A stretch of 64,000 bases of DNA. It comes from Prevotella sp. Lineage in GTDB: Bacteria; Bacteroidota; Bacteroidia; Bacteroidales; Dysgonomonadaceae. Location of the stretch: the NCBI GenBank assembly GCA_031285625.1, contig JAITVV010000063.1, positions 62,001 through 126,000 on the forward strand, written 5' to 3'. The first letter of the stretch is position 1. Every line of letters starts with the position of its first letter. A model generated the notes under the pieces. It was not told the origin of the DNA and did not search any database. It saw only the letters and a list, made by a program, of their open reading frames with translations. A program made the position numbers and the translations under genes. This document shows positions 26,511 through 35,110 of the stretch, one piece after another.

Positions 26511-29500
26511 ATGAAAAGAAAGAACCTCTTATTGATTATTGCAATATGCCTTACTGCAACAATCACTTATGCCAAACAGGCACCGCCTCATAAAATATGG
26601 GCGATAGGCACAGAAAACAATTCTTCTTCAGATTTTGCATTAGGACCGAAAGACTTCAGGCAATTTCTAGCGAATGATTTTGGATATGAGGACAAATTTT
26701 ATTTGATAAATCATTCCGACATAAAAAGAGACTTTCCTTATGTCCTGCCCGGCCCCACTGACACATGGGGAGGCACATGGCCAACATCAGGTTGGCGGAC
26801 ACATCAGGTCAATATTTTATTTGGCCTGGATAATTTACCCAATAACGGAGATTATAAATTAGTCATTAATTTATTAGACTACGCCAAAACATTTTTGCCT
26901 CTGGTAAAAGTCAGTATAAACACACAAGACGAAAAATTTCAATTGGGTGATCAGGCTACTCTTGCAAAACAACGCAAGGCCAATAATCAGGAAGCCGTAA
27001 CAGACACCCTTGCTATTGCAGGAGACTTGCGTAATTCTACATACAAAGCATTGGAAATACCTATAAACAGGAATATATTGAAAAAAGGTGGCAATATTGT
27101 CACAATAACCGTACTTGAAGGGTCGTGGATACTATTTGATGAAGTACACATGGAAGGGCCTGAAGGTATAAAAGTTACAACAGCTAATAATTTCTTTATA
27201 AGAGATGTATATCCTGCACCATACGAAATAGCCAATACAAAGAACAGACATCAGCCTCTTATCGTAGATACCCAATGGCTGGAGGGATCTTCAAAAATAA
27301 GTGTACAACTGGATGGCAAAGAAATACTCAGCCAAACAATCGAAGCCGGGAGATACCAACTAGAAGCACCTATGCCTCAGGTTAAACAAGAGAGAAACAG
27401 CAAATACCGCATACTAAAAGATGGTGTAGAAATAGAACAGGGAGTAGTAAAAAGAGCCCCTCAAAAACTACAGACAAATGCGGATTACGTAGATACCCGC
27501 ATTGGGACAGCCCATTCGCGCTGGATGATTGCCCCAGGACCATGGATGCCATTCAGTATGGTAAAAATGAGTCCGGATAATCAGAATAACGGTTGGCAAG
27601 CAGGTTATCAACCATCATTCGAAAATATAGGATGTTTCAGTCATATACATGAATGGACTTTAGGAGGATTAGGTATTATGGCTACAAATGGCGAATTAAA
27701 AACAAATATTGGCGATGAACAAAAACCGGATGAAGGCTATCGCTCGCGTATCAATAAACGTACAGAAAAAGCTGACATCGGATATTATAGTGCCGATCTG
27801 ACCGATTACAATATTAAAGCCGAGGTCACAGCTACAACAAGGTGTGGTTTTGAGCGATTTACATTTCCTAAAGACAGGAGTGGGTCTCGTATTATGATTG
27901 ACTTACATCCGCCGACAGAACAAAATTTCCAACTTAAACAAATAAAACTTAATAAAGTTAGTGACTATCGTATTGAGGGCTCCAGCCATCAGTTTTCGCC
28001 AAATGTATGGAGTTACGATGCCGATCAGGACTATACAGTACATTTTGTTATCGAATTTGATCAACCCATTAAAAGCATGGGAAGCTGGGTAGAAAAGAAT
28101 ATCTCGAATAACGTAAATGAACTTATTACAGGAGAGTGTAAGGATGCAGGGGTATTTGTTGAATTCGATCAAACAAAACATCCTATAGTACAGGTGCGTT
28201 CGGGTATATCGTTAGTAAGCATTGCAAATGCAAACGAAAACTTAAAAACAGAAGTCACAGACAAATTTGGATGGAATTTTGAGGCAGTACGTCAAAATCA
28301 GGTAAATACGTGGAATGATATTTTCGATCGTATGAAGATAACCACTAACGACCGCCTCGAAAAAGTACGTTTCTATAATAATATGTACAGGGCAACCTGT
28401 AGCCGTAATACATGGAGTGATGTAAATGGAGAATGGATATCTACAGATGGAAAAAAACGTAAAGTTGCAGATCCGTCAAATGATGTAATGCTAGGTTGTG
28501 ACGCATTCTGGAATACATTCTGGAACCTGAATCAATTCTGGAATCTGGTTACTCCGGAATGGAGCAGTAAATGGGTTAAATCTCAGCTATCTATGTATAA
28601 CGCAAACGGATGGCTTGCCAAAGGCCCTGCAGGAATGAACTATATACCTGTAATGGTAGGAGAGCATGAAATTCCTCTTATTGTAGGTGCATATCAGATG
28701 GGGATACGTGATTTTGATGCCAATAAAGCATTGGAGGCTGCTATAAAGATGCAGACAACGCCAGCACAAAAAGTATTTAAAGGATATGCTGGAAACCGCG
28801 ACCTTGTACATTACATGAAATATAAATATGTACCGTCAGACCTGGGACGCTTCTCCAATACAATGGAATACTCATACGATGACTGGACTGTAGGTCAATT
28901 AGCCAAAGCGTTAGGTAATAACGAGGTATACAACATATTCAATGATCGCGGCTACTGGTGGAAAAATGTTATCAGTGACGAAGGATATTGTCACATGAAG
29001 GATAGTAGCGGCAAATGGATGGAAAACTTCGATCCGTTCCGCAGTGGAGCCAACCATCATTATGTGGAAGGAAATGCCTGGCAACTAACATTCTTTGTCC
29101 CGCAAGATGTACCCGCATTAGTTGAAAAGATTGGAAAAGAACGTTTTCTCGATCGCCTCGAATGGGGATTCAACCAAGATGAATCATGGCGTTACAATGC
29201 TCCGAATGATCAATATTGGGATCATCCGATTGTTCAGGGAAATCAACAATCAATGCATTTTGCATTCTTATTCAGCTGGGCAGGAAAACCATGGCTAACC
29301 CAAAGATGGAGCCGCTCAATACTCGACCGTTATTATGGTTATGAACCCGCAAATGCATATCTTGGAGATGAAGACCAGGGACAAATGAGCGCCTGGGCAA
29401 TTATGGCCACCATCGGACTATTTCAGGTTGACGGCGGAGCACGTGTAGACCCTATCTATGAAATTGCAAGCCCATTGTTTGAGAAGGTTGAAATTGACCT

Positions 29501-29702
29501 GGGAAACAAATATGGACGCGGTAAGAAGTTCACCATCGAAGCAAAAAATGCATCTAAGAAGAATATGTATGTACAAAAAGCTGTATTAAACGGCAAGACT
29601 TTAAATACATTCCATTTTCCTGCATCCGAATTATTAAAAGGAGGTAGCCTTGTTCTTGAAATGGGAGATACTCCTAATACAAACTGGGGTATTGGCAAAT
29701 AA
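26511..29702 (+). CDS. GH92 alpha-mannosidase with an extra N-terminal beta-domain, 1063 aa
   Basis: Exported enzyme (signal peptide 1-21, ITYAKQA). The GH92 region starts near residue 325 with DYVDTRIGTAHSRWM and continues through FSHIHEWTLGGLG, WNTFWNLNQFWNLVTPEW, MEYSYDDWTVGQLAKALG and GDEDQGQMSAWAIMATIGLF, so the catalytic domain is complete. The 300 N-terminal residues are not part of usual GH92. They contain KIWAIGTENNSSSDFALGP, FPYVLPGPTDTWGG and a jelly-roll-like body, resembling domain III of family-4 rhamnogalacturonan lyases, a carbohydrate-binding-like fold (inference). No lipobox. It is alone in its unit, divergent from GH38/GH92/SusC/D, and carries the shared operator. Confidence 0.88.
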   Translation: MKRKNLLLIIAICLTATITYAKQAPPHKIWAIGTENNSSSDFALGPKDFRQFLANDFGYEDKFYLINHSDIKRDFPYVLPGPTDTWGGTWPTSGWRTHQVNILFGLDNLPNNGDYKLVINLLDYAKTFLPLVKVSINTQDEKFQLGDQATLAKQRKANNQEAVTDTLAIAGDLRNSTYKALEIPINRNILKKGGNIVTITVLEGSWILFDEVHMEGPEGIKVTTANNFFIRDVYPAPYEIANTKNRHQPLIVDTQWLEGSSKISVQLDGKEILSQTIEAGRYQLEAPMPQVKQERNSKYRILKDGVEIEQGVVKRAPQKLQTNADYVDTRIGTAHSRWMIAPGPWMPFSMVKMSPDNQNNGWQAGYQPSFENIGCFSHIHEWTLGGLGIMATNGELKTNIGDEQKPDEGYRSRINKRTEKADIGYYSADLTDYNIKAEVTATTRCGFERFTFPKDRSGSRIMIDLHPPTEQNFQLKQIKLNKVSDYRIEGSSHQFSPNVWSYDADQDYTVHFVIEFDQPIKSMGSWVEKNISNNVNELITGECKDAGVFVEFDQTKHPIVQVRSGISLVSIANANENLKTEVTDKFGWNFEAVRQNQVNTWNDIFDRMKITTNDRLEKVRFYNNMYRATCSRNTWSDVNGEWISTDGKKRKVADPSNDVMLGCDAFWNTFWNLNQFWNLVTPEWSSKWVKSQLSMYNANGWLAKGPAGMNYIPVMVGEHEIPLIVGAYQMGIRDFDANKALEAAIKMQTTPAQKVFKGYAGNRDLVHYMKYKYVPSDLGRFSNTMEYSYDDWTVGQLAKALGNNEVYNIFNDRGYWWKNVISDEGYCHMKDSSGKWMENFDPFRSGANHHYVEGNAWQLTFFVPQDVPALVEKIGKERFLDRLEWGFNQDESWRYNAPNDQYWDHPIVQGNQQSMHFAFLFSWAGKPWLTQRWSRSILDRYYGYEPANAYLGDEDQGQMSAWAIMATIGLFQVDGGARVDPIYEIASPLFEKVEIDLGNKYGRGKKFTIEAKNASKKNMYVQKAVLNGKTLNTFHFPASELLKGGSLVLEMGDTPNTNWGIGK

Positions 29703-29726
29703 TTTTTTAAGGTAGAGTTACTATGT

Positions 29727-29764
29727 ATTCCGGATAATCCCTGTGATTATCCGGAATCATTTTA
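29727..29764 (+). terminator. Terminator after the GH92 fusion gene
   Basis: Perfect 13-bp stem ATTCCGGATAATC/GATTATCCGGAAT with a 5-nt loop, followed by CATTTT. Confidence 0.8.
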
Positions 29765-29825
29765 TCTGCCTATAAGGATTTTCGAAGAATTCCTTTATTA
29801 AAAGAGATTTAGAATCAGTATATCT

Positions 29826-29862
29826 AAATAAATAATCCCTCAATTGATAAACAACCGAGGGA
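29826..29862 (-). terminator. Terminator of the ROK/MFS/MPI operon
   Basis: On the minus strand TCCCTCGGTTG and CAATTGAGGGA form an 11-bp stem with two G-U pairs and a 5-nt loop, then a T-rich tail. It lies just after the ROK stop. Confidence 0.75.
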
Positions 29863-29889
29863 TAACTTTCTATAATATAAAACAATCTG

Positions 29890-30987
29890 TTATGAGTCCA
29901 GTTGCTGTAAAGCATATGCATAAGCTCCATACATAACAGCCTCACTGGTACCTATATGGGATATTACAATACCCGTTTTTTTCGTTTTATTATAATGGAC
30001 AAGATCATCACTTCCTGGAATTTTTACCTGAATATCTTCATTCTGAAGAAACTTACTTTTATCTTCTTCATCCATCAAATTATATATATCCATCTGGGTT
30101 TTAGAGAATGAAGTTCCGCCAAACATATTGATGTCACCATCCAACTCTTTCATCACTCCCTTAAGTATATACTTTGATGCACCTGTAAGACCGCCCCCGA
30201 TAACAACTATGCCATCCACCAATGTTAACGCATATGTCATTATATCTCCAATCATCTCTCCCATTTCTTCGAAACTTCTGATAGCTGCATCACGGTCTCC
30301 ACTGATATTTCCTTCTGCAATATCAAAAATATCTTTTGGGGTAAGATTAGAAGTATCTTTACCTGACAACTCCTGATAAACCCTTTTTACAGCACGTATA
30401 CTTACACTTTCTTCAACGATATGATTCGGATATTTTTTGTTCTTCATTATCCACACATCACCCCCACAGCCATTATCTCCGGTAAGCAGAGTTTTATTGA
30501 TTACTACCCCGGCACCAAAACCGGTACCTAAAGTTATGCCTAATAAATTTGAATATCGTTTTGGATTTCCGGCATTACTCAGCCAATAATTCACCATAGG
30601 TAAAGCTCCATGTAAAGCTTCACCGTATGCAAATAGATTTCCATCATTATTGATATATACAGGAATCTGAAATTTAGCATACAGATATGGGCCTAATGCA
30701 ACACCTCCACGAAAAGCCTTAAAGTTAGGCAAATCACCGATTATACCATTTTTATAATCGGCAGGACCGGGAAAAGCAAAACTTATCGCTACAGGCTCGG
30801 TATCCAGAGTCGATTTGATAGTTTCAAAACCATATACAAGCTGTTCCAGACATTTATCCAGATCATCTGAAACAGCAGGCAGGACAAAATGTTCGCCAAC
30901 CTCTTTATAGGCCTGAACTGCAGAAAAAACAAAATTTGTACCTCCGGCATCAAGAGTCAGAACTATCCGTTGATCGTTAATATACAT
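29890..30987 (-). CDS. ROK-family sugar kinase, 365 aa
   Basis: Predicted cytoplasmic hexose kinase. ATP-binding motif VLTLDAGGTNFVFSAV at the N terminus, INNDGNLFAYGEA with the catalytic Asp, GITLGTGFGAGVVI and a C-terminal VVIGGGLTGAS. The start at 30987 (MYINDQR) avoids overlap with the transporter gene; an upstream ATG at 31041 is less likely. The Cys-rich zinc motif of classic ROK kinases is absent: the region reads PNHIVEESVS. A longer C terminus (about 60 extra residues) is present. Beside phosphomannose isomerase and under a GntR site shared with mannosidases, it is most simply a mannokinase (inference). Confidence 0.85.
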   Translation of the reverse strand: MYINDQRIVLTLDAGGTNFVFSAVQAYKEVGEHFVLPAVSDDLDKCLEQLVYGFETIKSTLDTEPVAISFAFPGPADYKNGIIGDLPNFKAFRGGVALGPYLYAKFQIPVYINNDGNLFAYGEALHGALPMVNYWLSNAGNPKRYSNLLGITLGTGFGAGVVINKTLLTGDNGCGGDVWIMKNKKYPNHIVEESVSIRAVKRVYQELSGKDTSNLTPKDIFDIAEGNISGDRDAAIRSFEEMGEMIGDIMTYALTLVDGIVVIGGGLTGASKYILKGVMKELDGDINMFGGTSFSKTQMDIYNLMDEEDKSKFLQNEDIQVKIPGSDDLVHYNKTKKTGIVISHIGTSEAVMYGAYAYALQQLDS

Positions 30988-30991
30988 GGGT

Positions 30992-32152
30992 TTATGATTT
31001 TTTCTTAAATTTAAGTGATAATAAATAAATATATACCGCACTTAGCAGCAAAACTCCAAAACTAATACCTAACCCGAAGTGTTTTGCTACAATTCCCACT
31101 AATGGGGTAACAACTGCGCCTCCTGCTACCCCCATAATCATCAGAGAAGATATTTCATTAGCTTTCTGTGGACGATACTGCATAGCTAATGAAAATATTA
31201 CAGAGAAAACATTTGCACAGGTCAGTCCTATAATGAAAATTGCAGCAAACAACATCCATTTTTCTCCCAAAAACATAAGTATAAGAAATGCGGGAATGGC
31301 TACAATCATATTAATTTTCATGAATTTTGAAGGATCTACTTTCAATAGAATAATAGATCCTAAAAATGCACCCAGGGTTCTTGCACCAAAATACAAACTT
31401 GAACCCAGAGTTGCATCTTCTGTTGAAAAGCCAAGCCTCTGCTCCAAAAGTTGTGGGGTATTTACATTCATACAAACATCGATGCCCACGATTAATAAAA
31501 TACCCAGAAACATCTGTAAAATAAGACTATCTTTCAGCAATCCCAGAGTATTGGTAAAAGAAGCCTGTGCTGTATCAATATTTTCCTCTTTTTTGATGGG
31601 TACCAGATACAACCAAGCAAACGATATAAGAGATGTTACAGCAAATACTAACAATATTAATTTCCAGTCGCCATAGTTTTTTACAGCTATACTGGCTATG
31701 ATTGGGCCTACAAAAGAAGATACAGCTTTGATAAATTGCCCGAATGTAAGAGTACCTGCCAATTTATTATCATCTACTATGCTGGCAACCAAAGGATTTA
31801 AAGAAACCTGCAATATCGTATTGCCAATACCCAAAAGGGCAAAGGAAAATATAACCACATAAAAGTTGTAAAAGAAAAAAGGTAAAGCCAGAGATATACA
31901 TTCTATCAGAATAGCCAATAACACGGTCTTTTTACGGCCGATACGGTTCATAAGCAATCCTGTAGGTATAGAGAAAATTGCGAACCAGAAAAAGACCATC
32001 ATCGGTATAATACTGGATGTAAGCTCATCAAGTGAGAAATCTTTTTTCAGATAATTCGTTGAAAGCCCCACAATATCGACCATTCCCATTACAAAAAAGC
32101 TAAAGAGGATAGGAATGAGTATTTTTATAGTATTTGATTTATTTGCTGTCAT
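30992..32152 (-). CDS. MFS sugar transporter, FucP-like, 386 aa
   Basis: Twelve-helix inner-membrane permease of the fucose/glucose/galactose (FHS) group. The conserved GIGNTILQVSLNPLVA in helix 4 and the MFS loop NRIGRKKTV between helices 2 and 3 are visible. Probably imports the monosaccharide freed by the periplasmic mannosidases so that the kinase and isomerase can use it. It begins 17 bp after the isomerase gene and ends 4 bp before the ROK start, so the three form one operon. Substrate is inferred from context. Confidence 0.86.
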   Translation of the reverse strand: MTANKSNTIKILIPILFSFFVMGMVDIVGLSTNYLKKDFSLDELTSSIIPMMVFFWFAIFSIPTGLLMNRIGRKKTVLLAILIECISLALPFFFYNFYVVIFSFALLGIGNTILQVSLNPLVASIVDDNKLAGTLTFGQFIKAVSSFVGPIIASIAVKNYGDWKLILLVFAVTSLISFAWLYLVPIKKEENIDTAQASFTNTLGLLKDSLILQMFLGILLIVGIDVCMNVNTPQLLEQRLGFSTEDATLGSSLYFGARTLGAFLGSIILLKVDPSKFMKINMIVAIPAFLILMFLGEKWMLFAAIFIIGLTCANVFSVIFSLAMQYRPQKANEISSLMIMGVAGGAVVTPLVGIVAKHFGLGISFGVLLLSAVYIYLLSLKFKKKS

Positions 32153-32169
32153 AAAAATCCGTTATAAAA

Positions 32170-33900
32170 TTAAAACCTCACATATGCTTTTATTACCATA
32201 CATTCCTTTCCGGCAGAATCCCCGGTCGGTGTAATTGTGTACTCACCTAAAGCAGCAGGAATTATGAATGTTTCAGCGTAATGTACTATAAACGGTTCGA
32301 AATTTCCTTTTGGATCTTCCACTATAACTTCTTCTCCTTCTACAAGGTTTAACACATTAACGCTATTATTCGTTTTATGCCATGTTGTTTTAGAAAAACG
32401 GAATCTCCGGGTTTCTATAAACTCATTAGGATGAAGTCCTGTTCTTTCTTCCATCCATCCATCACCCTCCGATATGACTGAACATACATTCACTAAGTTC
32501 TTATATGTGTATTCCGTATCTCTCGACCAGTCTATTACTTTTTTACCTCTTTCTACATTTATCGGACGCGGCTTCCCGTCAAGGCCTAAACGCTCCCAGT
32601 CCCAGAGTTTGAAAGTAAATAAGTTAGGCGTAGAACTAATTTCCAAAACAACTCCCTGAGGCCCGGAGCAGTGTACCGTCCCGTTCGGTATCAGAAAATG
32701 GTCATGTTTTTTTGCCGGAATTTTATTTGTATACTTTTCAGCATCAAAAACCAATTCACCTTTCTGCGCTTTTTCCAGATCACTTATCATTTCATCTTTA
32801 GATATACCTGTTTTAAGGCCTAGATATACAACAGCGTCGTCTTTAGCATCCATCATATAATAGCTTTCATCCTGAGTATAATGAATCCCAAATGAATCAT
32901 GAACAAACTGAGTTGTAGGATGCACCTGCAAACTCAGGCTTCCACCCTGAACTGTATCCAGAAAATCGAAACGGATAGGAAATTCTTTACCAAAACGAGA
33001 TTCTACCGGCTCTCCCAACAAATCAAGGCTTTTTAATAGAACAAGATTCAAAGCCGGCATTTCAAACAGGATTCCATCTATGTTAAGATAAAGACTATTT
33101 TCTTCAGGAACACAATCGAAACACCATCCATAGTTTATATTATCATTATCAAGACCAAAAGTATCTTTCATCCATTGACCGCCCCACGGTGCAGGGTCAA
33201 AGAATGGAACTACCCTGAAAGGCTTTGTGACAGTAGCTTCAATCCCCTTGAAAAATGTTTCTTTATCTATCATCTTAGGCTTCCCCCTGTCATGAGTATC
33301 AAGCCAGTATGACACACGATGATACAATGTATGTTTATGCATATCACATATGCGCCAGTCATTGAAGTACCCCCGTTTATGTTGTATTGATATTGGCTCG
33401 TTTCTATCATCAATTCCAAGAGCAGAAATACTATGCGCACGAAAACGCTGCTGAATCTCCCACCGGGCCATATCAACATAGATTACACATGCTGATGATG
33501 GTACTACCAGAGACGCCCCACTACCTACAACGATTGCTGAGCCTCCATGTTTAGCTATCTTATTTTTTGCATTTTCCAGCTTCTCAGGATCAAAATAGTC
33601 TAATATTGACAAATTAGTTATATAACCAAATAGAACATCATCAGTCATAAACCGTCCTGTCATTCTCCGGATTTCTTGCTCACTCTTAAATAAATCTCTG
33701 GTATTAAAAAATAGTTCCGGCTGTAAAATACTCACCTGAGATATTACATCGTCCTCGTAAACACCCACATACATATCTATAGCCATAACCGGACATGACT
33801 TCAGCGTTTTCCCTAAAGATTTAATAATTTCATTCCATCCTACCAAGACAGCACCTGCAATTTTCGTAGCAGGATATTTGTCATAATTGGGCTTCCTCAT
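32170..33900 (-). CDS. Class I phosphomannose isomerase with about 200-residue N-terminal extension, 576 aa
   Basis: Interconverts mannose 6-phosphate and fructose 6-phosphate. The zinc cupin domain starts near residue 230 (FFDPAPWGGQWM). Metal-ligand motifs are SLSLQVHPTT (Q and H), DESYYMMDAKDD (E) and PNGTVHCSGPQG (H), followed by EISSTPNLFTFKLWDWERLG. The first 200 residues form a separate domain of unknown function containing IVVGSGASLVVPSSACVIYV, which looks like a degenerate nucleotide-binding strand-loop. Bacterial ManA is commonly 300-400 aa, so this is a long form. First gene of the operon with the MFS transporter and ROK kinase, divergent from gntR across a palindromic operator. 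Confidence 0.86.
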   Translation of the reverse strand: MRKPNYDKYPATKIAGAVLVGWNEIIKSLGKTLKSCPVMAIDMYVGVYEDDVISQVSILQPELFFNTRDLFKSEQEIRRMTGRFMTDDVLFGYITNLSILDYFDPEKLENAKNKIAKHGGSAIVVGSGASLVVPSSACVIYVDMARWEIQQRFRAHSISALGIDDRNEPISIQHKRGYFNDWRICDMHKHTLYHRVSYWLDTHDRGKPKMIDKETFFKGIEATVTKPFRVVPFFDPAPWGGQWMKDTFGLDNDNINYGWCFDCVPEENSLYLNIDGILFEMPALNLVLLKSLDLLGEPVESRFGKEFPIRFDFLDTVQGGSLSLQVHPTTQFVHDSFGIHYTQDESYYMMDAKDDAVVYLGLKTGISKDEMISDLEKAQKGELVFDAEKYTNKIPAKKHDHFLIPNGTVHCSGPQGVVLEISSTPNLFTFKLWDWERLGLDGKPRPINVERGKKVIDWSRDTEYTYKNLVNVCSVISEGDGWMEERTGLHPNEFIETRRFRFSKTTWHKTNNSVNVLNLVEGEEVIVEDPKGNFEPFIVHYAETFIIPAALGEYTITPTGDSAGKECMVIKAYVRF

Positions 33901-33939
33901 AGTATATCATTCATTTTAATTAAAGATCATTTTAGATAA

Positions 33940-33995
33940 TATGTTCATACATATTTACTATTGTGCAAATATATCAATCTTTTTTTGTTTACCAA
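33940..33995 (-). promoter_or_regulatory. Promoter and TATGT-N4-ACATA operator for the MPI/MFS/ROK operon
   Basis: On the minus strand TTG (33995-33993), 19 bp, TATATTTG (33973-33966) gives a good promoter. Twelve bases further TATGT-TCAT-ACATA (33940-33953) lies over the expected transcription start, as in front of the sulfatase gene. The neighbouring gene encodes a GntR regulator, the likely binder (inference). Confidence 0.65.
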
Positions 33996-34015
33996 CATTT
34001 TTTTGTGTTATTTTG
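33984..34015 (+). promoter_or_regulatory. Promoter for gntR-type regulator
   Basis: TTTG at 33984-33987, 20 bp, TTATTTTG at 34008-34015 (one mismatch to TAnnTTTG). It supports the ATG at 34047 rather than the earlier ATG at 33963. Confidence 0.5.
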
Positions 34016-34046
34016 TGAAATAGTAGATAATTCAAAAAATGCATAT

Positions 34047-34775
34047 ATGAAAATAGAAGTTGATCGCGAAAGTTCAAAACCTCTTCATTTACAGGCAGAA
34101 GAAGTCTTGCGAAGACTTATAGAAGATGAGGAGTATAAAAATGGTAAATTATTGCCTAAAGAGATTGAATTATCGAAGCAATTTAACATATCGAGAAATA
34201 CCCTCAGACAGGCAATTAACAAATTGGTTTTTGAAGGACTACTCATACGCCGGAAAGGGTATGGTACAAAGGTGGCTCGAAAAGGTTTTGTAGGAGGCGT
34301 CAAAAACTGGCTGAGCTTCTCACAGGAGATGAAGATGTTGGGAATAAAAATAAAAAATTTCGAGCTATATGTAGGTACACAGAAAATACATAAAGAGGTT
34401 GCAGACTTTTTCGGTATAGAAGTAGATTCCAGATGCCTAAAGCTTGAACGTGTAAGGGGAGGTGAAGAATACCCATTTGTTTACTTTATATCTTACTTTA
34501 ATCCGAACATTCCCCTTACTGGTGAAGAAAATTTCAATACACCTTTATACGAATTGTTAGAACAGAATTATAACATAGTGGTAAAAACTTCTAAGGAAGA
34601 GATATTCGCACGACTGGCAGGAGATTTCATTGCCGAGAAGTTAGAAATATCAGCCAATGATCCGATATTGATACGCAAAAGATTTGTATATGATATCAAC
34701 GATGTACCTATTGAATATAATATTGGATATTACCGCGCAGATAGCTTTACATATACTCTGGAAGCACAACGTTAA
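34047..34775 (+). CDS. GntR/HutC-family transcriptional regulator, 242 aa
   Basis: Winged-helix DNA-binding domain (about 1-75: PLHLQAEEVLRRLIEDEEY, LLPKEIELSKQFNISRNTLR, IRRKGYGTKV) and a UTRA effector domain (about 95-240: SRCLKLERVRGGEEYPFVYF, NDVPIEYNIGYYRADSF). HutC-type regulators are mostly repressors released by a sugar phosphate or similar ligand. Start at 34047 (MKIEVDRE) fits the domain boundary and the promoter. Divergent from the MPI operon across a palindrome that recurs before the sulfatase, GH38 and GH92 genes. Ligand could be mannose 6-phosphate (inference). Confidence 0.92.
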   Translation: MKIEVDRESSKPLHLQAEEVLRRLIEDEEYKNGKLLPKEIELSKQFNISRNTLRQAINKLVFEGLLIRRKGYGTKVARKGFVGGVKNWLSFSQEMKMLGIKIKNFELYVGTQKIHKEVADFFGIEVDSRCLKLERVRGGEEYPFVYFISYFNPNIPLTGEENFNTPLYELLEQNYNIVVKTSKEEIFARLAGDFIAEKLEISANDPILIRKRFVYDINDVPIEYNIGYYRADSFTYTLEAQR

Positions 34776-34809
34776 GATACATCTTCTGATAGAGTTATCA
34801 ATTATAAAG

Positions 34810-34840
34810 GATGCTAATATATTATTTATTAGCATCTTTC
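34810..34840 (+). terminator. Terminator after the GntR gene
   Basis: GATGCTAATA and TATTAGCATC form a 10-bp stem with a 7-nt loop, followed by TTTC. Confidence 0.75.
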
Positions 34841-35075
34841 TATTTCAGGACAAAATCGAACTTTATTGAGAACCTTAACTTCCCAAAATCATAAACTCAT
34901 TCTCTACCGCAAGCGATGATATCATTTAATAAAATATTTAGAAAAATGATTTTCGCAGCATAATAAATGGCAAAAGCATAATCCAGGAGTACAAATCAGT
35001 TGATAATTAATTATATCATATCATTTTACAAAGTATTAAAAGCAAATTCATCAATTAACAGAGCTGGAGTAAAAG

Positions 35076-35083
35076 TAATTTTG
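35076..35083 (+). promoter_or_regulatory. -7 element of the rhamnose operon
   Basis: TAATTTTG matches TAnnTTTG and lies 27 bp before the rhaB ATG. No TTTG is present 19-20 bp upstream, which suits a promoter that needs an activator such as the AraC protein downstream. The rest of the 335-bp gap (34776-35110) shows only the gntR terminator and AT-rich DNA. Confidence 0.55.
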
Positions 35084-35110
35084 TATCATAACATTTATCA
35101 AAATGACCTA

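Noticed and set aside
29757-29945. 62-codon minus-strand ORF after the ROK gene
   Set aside because: Overlaps the end of the ROK gene and both terminator hairpins.
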